64,000 bases of DNA from Bacteroidota bacterium (GTDB lineage: Bacteria; Bacteroidota; Bacteroidia; Flavobacteriales_E; Vicingaceae), in assembly GCA_013112545.1 (NCBI GenBank), contig JABFGJ010000014.1:27616-91615 (forward strand). Reading direction: 5' to 3'. Position 1 is the stretch's first letter. Every line of letters begins with the position of its first letter. The notes beneath the pieces were generated by a model. That model ran no database searches. It was given only the letters and a program-made list of their open reading frames with translations, and was not told the DNA's origin. Below, one piece after another: positions 9,712 through 18,200 of this stretch. Position numbers and translations under genes: made by a program.

Positions 9712-9948
9712 ATGGAATATTGGACTTACATATTGTATAGCGAAACTTTAAATAAGTTTTATACTGGGCAAACAAACAACTTAGATGCTAGAATTGAAAG
9801 ACATAATCTTGCTCTTGTTAAAAGCACAAAAAACGGAATTCCATGGAAGCTAATTTACTCTACAAAACAAAGTTCTAGGACAGAAGCAATCAAGCTAGAA
9901 ACAAAAATTAAAAAAAGAGGTGCAAAACGCTTTTTAGAAGATCTATAA
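9712..9948 (+). CDS. Small GIY-YIG domain nuclease, copy B
   Basis: 78 residues from ATG 9712, with the same motifs as copy A (TYIL, FYTGQT, R27, E63). It differs by K41N and a few synonymous changes. The stop codon is 20 bp before the intact tRNA-Pro, so a transcript entering from upstream could run through nuclease and tRNA together. Near-identity of the two proteins, while the first upstream chimera has begun to decay, suggests either recent duplication or selection on the protein. No other mobility gene is close by. Confidence 0.88.
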   Translation: MEYWTYILYSETLNKFYTGQTNNLDARIERHNLALVKSTKNGIPWKLIYSTKQSSRTEAIKLETKIKKRGAKRFLEDL

Positions 9949-9968
9949 ACTTAATTTTGCAGCCTATT

Positions 9969-10043
9969 CGGGATGTAGCTTAGTCCGGTTAAAGTGCGCG
10001 TCTGGGGGGCGCGAGAGCGGTGGTTCGAATCCACTCATCCCGA
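9969..10043 (+). tRNA. tRNA-Pro (anticodon GGG)
   Basis: 75-nt cloverleaf. The acceptor CGGGATG pairs perfectly with CATCCCG, and A is the discriminator base. D-arm is GCTT/AAGT with a GG-containing loop. The anticodon stem is CGCGT/GCGCG with loop CTGGGGG, so the anticodon is GGG. The T-arm is GGTGG-TTCGAAT-CCACT. CCA is not encoded; CTTT follows. It is the only intact tRNA in the window and probably the source of the two chimeras upstream. Confidence 0.95.
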
Positions 10044-10068
10044 CTTTATTAACCAAAACAACTATTAT

Positions 10069-10989
10069 TTAACGTATGCTTGCTGTAAAGACACCATTCG
10101 TTACGTTAATTGTCCCACCTGACACTAAATTAGCTCCAGTAAACGAGAATGTACCTTCTATTAATTTAGCTGAATTGTCAACTCTTGAAATAGTCAATGT
10201 TCCACTTCCCGAACCTATGTTTGAACCGTAAGTATCAGGAGTACCTGAAGTCAAATTTTCAAAATATGAGATATAATTTGTATTATCTAATGTATAAGTC
10301 TGAACAGTAAGGGGACTTCCGAGCTGGATAGTTATCGATTTGGTTGCACCAGTATTTGTAGCAGTAATAACTGTTTGCCCTCCTGTACTTACTGCAACAC
10401 AAGCATAAGACTGGAAGTTTTGCCCCCCAATAGTTGCAGTCATATTTCCAAAATTGGCATTCGAATTTTCTTGTACAAGAACGACATTATTAAACTTTCC
10501 ATTAGTAATACGTTTCGTTTGTTGTGTTGATAGTAATTTAGCTGTTCCAGAAAAAGTACCAGATACAGTTTTTGAACTACTATTATAATTAGTAATATCA
10601 ATTGTAGCATCTACTGGACTATTAAAGGTTGAAGAGTATGTACCATTTGATTCTGATAAATAGACACCATTTTTACCATCAACTGCACCTAAATAAGTAC
10701 CAGGAGTAACATTTGTAGTTGATATCCAAAGACTATCATTTGCAGAGTATGCAACAACTCCCATTACATTTCCTATTCTACGTCCTCTAAAAGAAACTAC
10801 ATTAAATGTATTCCCATCTACTTTAGCGCTAAAGGAAGCATTTGAATTAACGATATCAGAAACATTCTGCTTTACAGTAGGGTTAAAATACTCATTAATA
10901 GTGTATGATTCCTCTTTGGCACAAGACGTTAATGTCAATGAGATAACAAGGATACTGAATAATTCAAAAATTTTGTGTTTTAATTTCAT
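10069..10989 (-). CDS. Lipoprotein with two DUF6252-like domains
   Basis: 306 residues. It has a lipoprotein signal (MKLKHKIFELFSILVISLTLTSC, lipobox LTSC with Cys23). Two similar domains follow, at about residues 50-170 and 180-306. Both open with an F-x-A-x-(V/I)-x-G-x-x-F pattern (SFSAKVDGNTF, NMTATIGGQNF) and close with a strand pair such as VSGTFSGTA...ITNGKFNNV or IEGTFSFTG...VTNGVF. That layout resembles the DUF6252 family of Bacteroidota lipoproteins, whose function is unknown. It would be anchored to a membrane, most likely the outer membrane. A complete promoter lies upstream, so the gene is probably transcribed alone. Confidence 0.75.
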   Translation of the reverse strand: MKLKHKIFELFSILVISLTLTSCAKEESYTINEYFNPTVKQNVSDIVNSNASFSAKVDGNTFNVVSFRGRRIGNVMGVVAYSANDSLWISTTNVTPGTYLGAVDGKNGVYLSESNGTYSSTFNSPVDATIDITNYNSSSKTVSGTFSGTAKLLSTQQTKRITNGKFNNVVLVQENSNANFGNMTATIGGQNFQSYACVAVSTGGQTVITATNTGATKSITIQLGSPLTVQTYTLDNTNYISYFENLTSGTPDTYGSNIGSGSGTLTISRVDNSAKLIEGTFSFTGANLVSGGTINVTNGVFTASIR

Positions 10990-11018
10990 AAGGGTTTAGT
11001 TTACATTAATAATGGGAA

Positions 11019-11050
11019 CAAATTTATAAATAATAAAATAAATAATTCAA
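11019..11050 (-). promoter_or_regulatory. Promoter of the DUF6252-like lipoprotein gene
   Basis: On the minus strand a TTG (11050-11048) is followed after 21 bp by TAAATTTG (11026-11019). This matches the Bacteroidota TTTG/TAnnTTTG promoter with proper spacing and leaves a leader of about 20-25 nt. Confidence 0.6.
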
Positions 11051-11163
11051 TCAAGAAATATAAAAGGGCATAAATTTATTTTTTTCATCCAAAAACTGAT
11101 TCTCAATTGATTCTCATATTCAACCTAAATCTATTTCAACCTAAGTGATAGAGTGAAAAAAAA

Positions 11164-12702
11164 TTACCCTGCCCAGCCTTCTCGATCTAAACTTCTATAT
11201 TGTATGGCTTCGGCTAAATGGTTTGGCATGATGTCTATACTTTCATCCAAGTCGGCGATGGTTCTCGAAACTTTTAAAATTCGATCATAAGCTCTAGCAG
11301 ATAAGCCCAATTTTTCCATGGCATTTTTTAATAAGGTCTGCCCTGCTTCATCTATTCTGCATATTGCCCGCAATTGCTTAGAACCCATCATGGCATTGCT
11401 GTGCATGCCTTCATTGTCTTTATATCTTTCCTCTTGAATTTCTCTTGCTTTAATTACTCGTTTCCGAATTTCTTCGCTTTTTTCTGAGAGTCGTTTATCC
11501 GAAAGTTTTTCAAAATTAACCGGAGTCACTTCTACGTGTAAGTCGATGCGATCTAATAATGGTCCTGAAATTTTATTTAAGTATTTGTGAACCATGCCTG
11601 GCGCGCACATGCATTCTTTGTCAGGATGATTGTAATAACCACATGGACAAGGGTTCATTGAAGCGACTAGCATAAAAGAAGCAGGATAGTCAACTGTAAA
11701 GCGAGCCCTAGAAATAGTTACTTTCCGCTCTTCCATAGGCTGACGCATAACCTCTAAAACGGTTCTTTTAAACTCTGGTAATTCATCTAAAAACAAAACT
11801 CCGTTATGCGCTAAAGATATTTCACCAGGTTGGGGGAAGCCCCCACCACCAACTAAGGCTACATCGCTGATTGTGTGATGCGGCGACCTAAAAGGCCTAA
11901 GAGTTACAAGAGAAGCATCAGATTCCATTTTTCCGGCAACGGAATGAATTTTTGTGGTTTCTAAAGCCTCATGCAAATTTAAAGGTGGCAAAATAGTTGG
12001 CAATCGTTTGGCCAACATGGTTTTTCCAGCTCCTGGAGGTCCGATTAAAATCACATTGTGTCCACCAGCTGCTGCAATTTCTAAAGCTCGTTTAATGTTT
12101 TCTTGACCTTTAACATCTTCAAAATCAAACTCACTACTGCTCAAGTTTTTATAAAACTCCTCTCTCGTATTGATGGTAATTTTTTCTAAATCAGATTTTT
12201 CATCAAAAAAATCAATCACTTCTTTTATGTTTTCTACTCCATAAACATCTAAACCACTAACTATGGCTGCTTCTCTTGCATTCTGCTTTGGTAGAATAAT
12301 ACCTTTAAATCCTTCTTTTTTTGCTTGTATGGCGATGGGTAAAGCCCCTTTCATAGATTGTAAACTTCCATCCAGACTGAGTTCGCCCATGATAACATAT
12401 TCACTAACACGAATTGGATTAATTTGCTCTGAAGCGGCTAAAATTCCAACGGCAATCGTTAAATCATAAGCTGAACCTTCTTTACGAATATCAGCTGGTG
12501 CCATGTTAATTACCACTTTTTTCCCAGGAATTTTATAGCCGTTGTTTTTTAAGGCGGCTTCAATTCGTTGCTGACTTTCTTTTACTGCACTATCGGGAAG
12601 GCCAACCAGGTAAAAATTAATGCCTTGTCCAATGTTAACCTCTACTGTTATAGTAATGGCATCTACTCCTTGAACTGCACTTCCATAAGTTTTAACTAAC
12701 AT
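11164..12702 (-). CDS. comM: ComM/YifB-family Mg-chelatase-like AAA+ ATPase
   Basis: 512 residues from ATG 12702 (MLVKTYGSAVQGVDA, the standard family start). The longer frame to 12774 would overlap the divergent gene at 12755. The N-terminal ~190 residues form the Lon-protease-like fold of the ChlI/ComM family. The AAA+ core has Walker A GPPGAGKT (~221-228) and Walker B LFLDE (~303-307). A cysteine-rich MNPCPCG...CMC patch at ~349-366 and a C-terminal Mg-chelatase helix bundle follow. In naturally transformable bacteria ComM is a hexameric helicase that drives branch migration during DNA uptake; its role in Bacteroidota has not been established. It is divergent from the TonB_C gene. Confidence 0.93.
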   Translation of the reverse strand: MLVKTYGSAVQGVDAITITVEVNIGQGINFYLVGLPDSAVKESQQRIEAALKNNGYKIPGKKVVINMAPADIRKEGSAYDLTIAVGILAASEQINPIRVSEYVIMGELSLDGSLQSMKGALPIAIQAKKEGFKGIILPKQNAREAAIVSGLDVYGVENIKEVIDFFDEKSDLEKITINTREEFYKNLSSSEFDFEDVKGQENIKRALEIAAAGGHNVILIGPPGAGKTMLAKRLPTILPPLNLHEALETTKIHSVAGKMESDASLVTLRPFRSPHHTISDVALVGGGGFPQPGEISLAHNGVLFLDELPEFKRTVLEVMRQPMEERKVTISRARFTVDYPASFMLVASMNPCPCGYYNHPDKECMCAPGMVHKYLNKISGPLLDRIDLHVEVTPVNFEKLSDKRLSEKSEEIRKRVIKAREIQEERYKDNEGMHSNAMMGSKQLRAICRIDEAGQTLLKNAMEKLGLSARAYDRILKVSRTIADLDESIDIMPNHLAEAIQYRSLDREGWAG

Positions 12703-12754
12703 AATTCCGCTTGATTTATTTAACTTAGTGCCAAGATAACAATTCTTCTTCTTT

Positions 12755-13531
12755 ATGAAATATTTAATTGCCATTTTAATCTTTGTTTATTCAGCTGCTT
12801 GTTTCGGCCAAAACTCCCACTTGTTTCGAACTATCTATTATCCAGCTGAACCTTTTGGAGGAGAAAAAGAACTTAAAACTTTTATAAAGCAAGAATTCGT
12901 TTATCCAGATTCTGCTTTGCAAAATGGACTAGAAGGAGAAGCCTTTATCACGTTTAAGGTCAACAGCAAAGGGCATGTAATTTATAAAGAAGTAGCTAAG
13001 AATGTTCCTCTAATTCTTCAAAAAGAAGCCTCTCGAATTTTTGATAAGATAGTTTGGGAGCAAGACCCATCACGATCTGACCCTGATTTGGGATTTGAGA
13101 AACTACGCATAGATTTTAAAATCAAAAAATACCAAAAATTGATTAAAAAAAGAGGTTACGAGCATTTACCAAACATCGATAATCCCTATGTCTTGGAATC
13201 CAACTATTACAACATCAATCAAGTTGATATTAAGCCAGAATTTAATGCAGCAACAAATTTTAATAAATTTCTTAAAGAAAACTTCAATTACCCTAATATT
13301 GCTTTGCAGCAAGGAATATCTGGAAGAGTAACTGTGGAATTTATTATTGAACCTTATGGCTTAGCTTCTAATATTCGCATTAAAGAAGCGGTTGGCGGTG
13401 GCTGCAATGAAGAAACAGCGAGGTTAGTTCGATTAATGAAATGGAGTCCCGCCTTGAAAAATAATAAAGCTGTGCGTTGTTTGTATGAATATCAGCTCAA
13501 TTTTGTAAACCCAGGTGGTAGTGTTCGTTAG
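12755..13531 (+). CDS. Periplasmic protein with two TonB C-terminal domains
   Basis: 258 residues with a cleavable signal peptide ([19 protein letters not shown]). Two TonB_C-type domains follow: residues ~40-125 ([22 protein letters not shown]) and ~165-255 ([21 protein letters not shown]...GGGCNEET). The second keeps the pattern YPxxAxxxGxxGxVxVxFxI typical of energy transducers. Unlike a true TonB, it has no membrane anchor, no Pro-rich linker and no ExbB/D neighbours. It may bind TonB-dependent receptors or peptidoglycan in the periplasm, which is inference. The stop codon overlaps the end of gmhA by 4 bp in convergent orientation. Confidence 0.82.
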   Translation: MKYLIAILIFVYSAACFGQNSHLFRTIYYPAEPFGGEKELKTFIKQEFVYPDSALQNGLEGEAFITFKVNSKGHVIYKEVAKNVPLILQKEASRIFDKIVWEQDPSRSDPDLGFEKLRIDFKIKKYQKLIKKRGYEHLPNIDNPYVLESNYYNINQVDIKPEFNAATNFNKFLKENFNYPNIALQQGISGRVTVEFIIEPYGLASNIRIKEAVGGGCNEETARLVRLMKWSPALKNNKAVRCLYEYQLNFVNPGGSVR

Positions 13532-14106
13532 TTTTTGATATTCATTTCAACATAATGAATTAGAGAGTGTATAACTTTGATGTGAATCTCTTGGGCTCTA
13601 TCGGCATATTCAGAATGTGGTGCTCTAATTTCTACATCACAAAGAGCAGCCATTTGACCTCCATCTTTTCCTGTTAAGCCAATTACTTTTATGCCTATTG
13701 ATTTTGCAACTTCTATTGCTTTTATCACATTTTTAGAATTTCCAGATGTAGAAATCGCCAACAAAACATCCCCTTTAGTGCCAAGAGCACATAAATACCT
13801 CGAAAAAATTTCATCATATCCATAGTCATTTCCCACGCAAGTAATGTGTGAAGAATCTGAAATTGAAATGGCAGGAAGTGCTTTTCGATTATCTCTAAAT
13901 CGGCCAGTAAGTTCTTCGGCAAAGTGCATTGCATCGCACATGGACCCTCCATTGCCACAAGAAATTACTTTGTTTCCTTTAGAGAAAGCTTCAACCAATA
14001 AATCGGCTGCTTCTTGAATTTTCTTTAGATTTTTTTTATCTGCTACAAATTCATTTAAAATGTTTTGTGCTTGAATAAAATTTTGTTCAATAGTAGAATA
14101 ACTCAT
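13528..14106 (-). CDS. gmhA: Phosphoheptose isomerase
   Basis: 192 residues from ATG 14106; the longer frame adds an unlikely hydrophobic leader. GmhA converts sedoheptulose 7-phosphate to D-glycero-D-manno-heptose 7-phosphate, the first step of LPS heptose synthesis, in the cytoplasm. It is a SIS domain with CGNGGS at 50-55 and STSGNS at ~119-124. Residues H61, E65, Q172 and H180 occupy the zinc-ligand positions known for E. coli GmhA, and the length is the same. The gene fits with the other LPS genes in the window (kdsD, lptB). Confidence 0.93.
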   Translation of the reverse strand: MSYSTIEQNFIQAQNILNEFVADKKNLKKIQEAADLLVEAFSKGNKVISCGNGGSMCDAMHFAEELTGRFRDNRKALPAISISDSSHITCVGNDYGYDEIFSRYLCALGTKGDVLLAISTSGNSKNVIKAIEVAKSIGIKVIGLTGKDGGQMAALCDVEIRAPHSEYADRAQEIHIKVIHSLIHYVEMNIKN

Positions 14107-14121
14107 GCGATAGAATTTCAA

Positions 14122-14129
14122 CAAAAATA
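14122..14129 (-). promoter_or_regulatory. -7 promoter element of gmhA
   Basis: TATTTTTG on the minus strand, an exact TAnnTTTG match 16 bp upstream of the gmhA ATG at 14106. A transcript starting here would exclude the longer frame that begins at 14139. Confidence 0.4.
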
Positions 14130-14187
14130 AAAGAAGCAATGAATAGATTGGTTCTTAAAGTATTTTTATTTTAGCAAAAAATATAAA

Positions 14188-14616
14188 ATGAAGAATCTAC
14201 TAATTGTTCTTGCACTAATTCTAAGTGCAAATTTATCCGCTCAGTCGGATCAAACTTGTTTTCAAAAATACGCTAAAGTATTTGAAATGAGAGGTGCAGA
14301 CCCAGTAAGCGATGGAACGTATAAAGATGTAATCGTAACGATACGAAAAGGCTCATTTGCCGATTGTTTTGTGGGAAAAGTAGTGGTAAAAAATGGCGCA
14401 ATTGATCGAAATTCTATTGCGTTAAGTTTTGTTGACAATACTTTTGAGCCTTTAAGAAGGTCATTTAAGGATAGTGATGTGGTCAATATTATCAATGGAA
14501 TGTCTAAAACCATGTTGACTGATGACGAGGAACTCATCAACATTATGTTTGTAAGTGCAATAAAACCTAAAAAGAAAGCCTTTAAGAAAGCGCCTGAGCC
14601 TTCTTTTGATTTATAA
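14188..14616 (+). CDS. Small secreted protein of unknown function
   Basis: 142 residues. It has a clear signal peptide (MKNLLIVLALILSANLSAQ, cleavage after AQ or SAQS) and a mature part of ~120 residues with two cysteines (SDQTCFQKY and SFADCFVGK), which could form a disulfide. The tail is Lys-rich (KPKKKAFKKAPEPSFDL). I do not recognise the family. The ATG is 9-10 bp after an imperfect TATTTTAG element. Its TAA stop directly abuts the stop of the convergent DUF922 gene, with no base between them and no hairpin. Confidence 0.75.
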   Translation: MKNLLIVLALILSANLSAQSDQTCFQKYAKVFEMRGADPVSDGTYKDVIVTIRKGSFADCFVGKVVVKNGAIDRNSIALSFVDNTFEPLRRSFKDSDVVNIINGMSKTMLTDDEELINIMFVSAIKPKKKAFKKAPEPSFDL

Positions 14617-15183
14617 TTATTTCTCAGTCGGAGAGATTATAATTTCATGGTTTGAATAAGCTGCAAGGCTTTCTAATTCTTCTTGAATTTTTGTGTCCCA
14701 GATTTCTTGCACGTCTTTTTTTATTGAATGGTTTGTAGCCTCGTCGTATTCGATTTGGAAGGCTCTCATCTCTTTATTTATATTGTTAACGATATCTGCA
14801 TAGGTTTTTTTAATTTCTTCTACATCATTTGAAAAGTTTGCTTGCTGAAATCGTTTTCTCATTTTACGCGCATAAATTTCACCTACATCAAAATGCTTTT
14901 GTTCGTGTTTCAATAAGTAAATGTTCTTCTTAGTTTTAGTCCAGGATTCTTTGGGGACAAAGTAACATTTAACCACGATGTCTATCATTACTCGATCATA
15001 GTAAAAAGAAGTTTCTATACCAACTGCTGAATTTGCAGTTGAGTTATAATTTGCTTTTACTTTTCCTTTAAAATCGGCCCAAGACAACATTTCACTTTCT
15101 GTCCAGAAAATCTTTTCCGCTGGCTTTTTAATTGAGGAACTCAATAAAAACAATCCGAATACTGAAAGTAATAATAGCCTCAT
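14617..15183 (-). CDS. DUF922 putative secreted Zn-dependent protease
   Basis: 188 residues. An N-terminal hydrophobic segment (MRLLLLSVFGLFLLSSS) is a signal peptide or anchor. The region FWTESEMLSWADFKGKV is typical of the family opening. The motif HEQKHFD at residues 93-99 matches the HExxHFD signature of DUF922, proposed to be secreted zinc peptidases; activity has not been shown for this family as far as I know. It probably acts in the periplasm. It lies 36 bp downstream of the giant cargo gene's stop-side boundary on the same strand, so a shared transcript is possible. Confidence 0.8.
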   Translation of the reverse strand: MRLLLLSVFGLFLLSSSIKKPAEKIFWTESEMLSWADFKGKVKANYNSTANSAVGIETSFYYDRVMIDIVVKCYFVPKESWTKTKKNIYLLKHEQKHFDVGEIYARKMRKRFQQANFSNDVEEIKKTYADIVNNINKEMRAFQIEYDEATNHSIKKDVQEIWDTKIQEELESLAAYSNHEIIISPTEK

Positions 15184-15219
15184 TTAATGGAACTCAAGGG
15201 TTTCCGTTATATTTTAAAT

Positions 15220-18200
15220 TTACTGAACAATAATTTTTTCTTTAAAAACTCCTACTTCACTTTTAACTTGAATAAAGTAAACCCCTTTTGATTGGTTAGA
15301 CAAATCCAATTGATAGTTTGTTGATTTTAATGCATTTTTATAAAACACGATCTTGCCTTGTATGTCCCTAACTTCCAATTGGGCGTTTTGCATCAAACTT
15401 GAAAAGGCAACATTAAATACTCCAGTAGATGGGTTTGGATAGATGGTAATGTTATTTCTTGAATTTGGCACTTCAATACCAACTAATACGGAATTAACAC
15501 AGACATTATCTATTGCTGCGTATTTAGCTGCACTATTAACTGCTTTTAGCCTAAACCTAAGTGTAATGTAATTTCCGACAAAACTTGATAAGTTAACCGT
15601 TTTATTCCCCCAAGCTGAGGTTAATGTAGGATTTGTATTTCCAACAATTGAATCAACTCCTAATATCCAATTTGTGCCATCATATACATCAATAAATAGT
15701 GTTCCTGACATATTTTGATGATATGCAAAAACCAAATTTGAAGAAGCAGCAGAAGTTAAATCTATGCAAGGACTGCTTAATAAATGAACTGGTTCGAAAG
15801 CTAATTCATATGCAACAAAATATTTTCCAGTACCGGATGAGCTTGCATCAGCAAATGGGCCTGGAGCGGCATTTCCATCGCTAAGCATCCAAGAATACCC
15901 AACTTTGTTTGTTTTCCAATAGTTAGAAAACTTGCCATCTATTACATCTTGACCACTAGTATTTGCTATTTCAACTAAAGAGTCAAAATTTTCGCAATAA
16001 GGTGTTGCCTGAGTTTCTATTATTACTTTATAAAAAGTTGTATCGTTGACTACGCTAGTATCTCCTACTGCTTTTACCCAAAATTTAAAGTTATAAATAC
16101 CGGGGTTTGATAAGTTAACTCGATTATTATTAAATGTATAATTTAGAGTAGCGCCTGGTATTATACTAATCGAATTTAGGGAATCAATTATTGCAGGATC
16201 ATTATTCAGCTGATACCCTATGTATATTTTTCCTGAAACAGTTGAATATCCAACATTCTCTATGTCAATACCAACTAATTCATTCGAAGACAAGGAGCAG
16301 CCAGAATATGTTGATTTATAGGACTGTAAAGAGGATAATTTCGTCTCCAAATCAAATTGTGGGGGTAAAAAAATAGAAATATCATCAATGGCCATATCGC
16401 CTTCAGAACCATTGCCTCTAACAGCTCTAAATCGCAATGATATCTCTTGTCCAACAAATTGCCCCAATCTTACTTGTTTATATTTCCAAGGATCGATTGG
16501 ACTGCTATGGGTTTCGCCAAGAATATAATCAATATTGTTTACCCAGACGCCTGCACCATTTTGTACATCAACATATAAATCTCCCATTTGAGCTCCATAT
16601 TTATGATACCAAAACCCTAATCTAGCACTAGCGACATTCGTTAAATTAATACAAGGCAAAACTAATACAGCAGGCCCTCCAGTGCTTGAAGATTCGGTGA
16701 ATAAGAAATTTCCATTTCCGTTAGTATGATCTCCTGCAGGTCCCGTATTTGAAGTAGGTGTACTACTTCCTGACCCACCTGAACAGTTAGCAGCATTTTG
16801 AATTTGCCATCCAAATCCTGTAGTTTGATTCACATACCAACCTCCTGTATATATATCACCAGTTGCACTGTTGCAATTACCGTCTGTAAATGATTCAAAA
16901 TCATCAACAAAACCTGGTGTTTTCGTTTGATTGATTAAAAATTTAATTAAGGTATCATTGCCATGATTTGAATCACCAGCTAAGCTTGTCCAAATTTTTA
17001 TTTTATAAGTTCTATTGGGTATCGATAAGTCGGCAGTTCCTATAAAGTTATAATTCGTAGAAACTCCTATAGCTAAAGCTACAGCTAAGGTTTCTGATAC
17101 AATTGGTCTATTGTCTATTTGATAATTCACTTGAATCGCATTTGCAGCGATAGCAGCTGTTCCGGAATTACCAACCGTAATACTAAGGAGTGAAGTTGAA
17201 GTTAAACCACAAGGATTTCCTGGAGCAAGAAAAGCACTCAGCTCTGCATCTTGGCTTATTGGATTATTAATTACAATATCATCAATAGCAATGTCCCCAG
17301 TAAAACTAGTTGTTCTACTGGCTCTAAAACGGATTTTTATTCTTTTTCCTGCAAAAGCGATTAAATTTACATTTTTTTGAAGCCAAGAAGAAGATGTGGA
17401 TATCTGTTGTTGACCTGTAATTGAATCGACATTATTTACCCAAGTTATGCCATCATAAATATCCACTGAAAGTGTTCCAATTGTAGCTCCATGCATGTGG
17501 TACCAAAAGGTTAATTCAGGGTTGTTTGCACCAGCTAAACTTATACATGGGCTTTCTAATTCAGCAGGAACTGTTGACATACTTGTAGAAGTTTCTATAT
17601 ACAAGTATTTACCTGTTGCCGTTCCTGTTGTATGATCAAAATCGGGGCCTGTAGCTGTTGAGGATGTAGGCCCTGCATTTACCCTCCAGGTTACTATATT
17701 GTTTGGGTTTGTTTGTACCCATCCATTCACAGAAGTATTTAAAGCTGATGCACTTTTTATATCATGCTCCCAGTTTTCTTTAAGTGGTAGTAAACTCAAA
17801 CTTACATTTGTGTTTTGAACTAATGAAACCATAGTATCATTGACATTATAAATATCATTAGTTGCAGTTCCCCATACTTTTAAATTGTAGTTTTTAAGTG
17901 CTGAAAAATTATATGGTGTAGTAAAGCTGAAATTTTGAGTCGTATTTGAAGCTATGGTCGTCATAAATGTTTCTGTAATGGCCGTTGCTTGATCAACGCT
18001 ATAAGCCATTATGGGATTAACAATGGGGTTGGCTCCTTTATTCTCTATTTGAATTTCTATGGTTTCTAGACCGTATCCACATAAACCTTGATATCCTACC
18101 GCCGGCCGTATAATTGAGTTAACACTTAAATCATTTGCTTGTGGTTCCCAGATAGTTATATAGTCAAACCCAATTCCCTCTAAGTGGGTTGAGCCATCTG

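Larger units (their letters stand above)
9241..9965 (+). repeat. Two tandem ~362-bp units: tRNA-Pro chimera plus GIY-YIG gene
   Basis: The sequence starting ATTCGGGATGT occurs at 9241, 9603 and 9966, so the spacings are 362 and 363 bp. Units 9241-9602 and 9603-9965 are almost identical. Each holds a chimera of tRNA-Pro and palindromes, a 78-codon GIY-YIG gene and a ~20-bp spacer. The third occurrence is the intact tRNA-Pro. Differences between the units are mainly point changes, which suggests a fairly recent tandem duplication or gene conversion. Confidence 0.9.

Noticed and set aside
9244..9965. Group I intron-like interruption of tRNA-Pro with a homing endonuclease
   Set aside because: The tRNA at 9969 is uninterrupted, and the segments lack intron core elements. 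The nuclease gene follows the chimera instead of lying in the anticodon loop.
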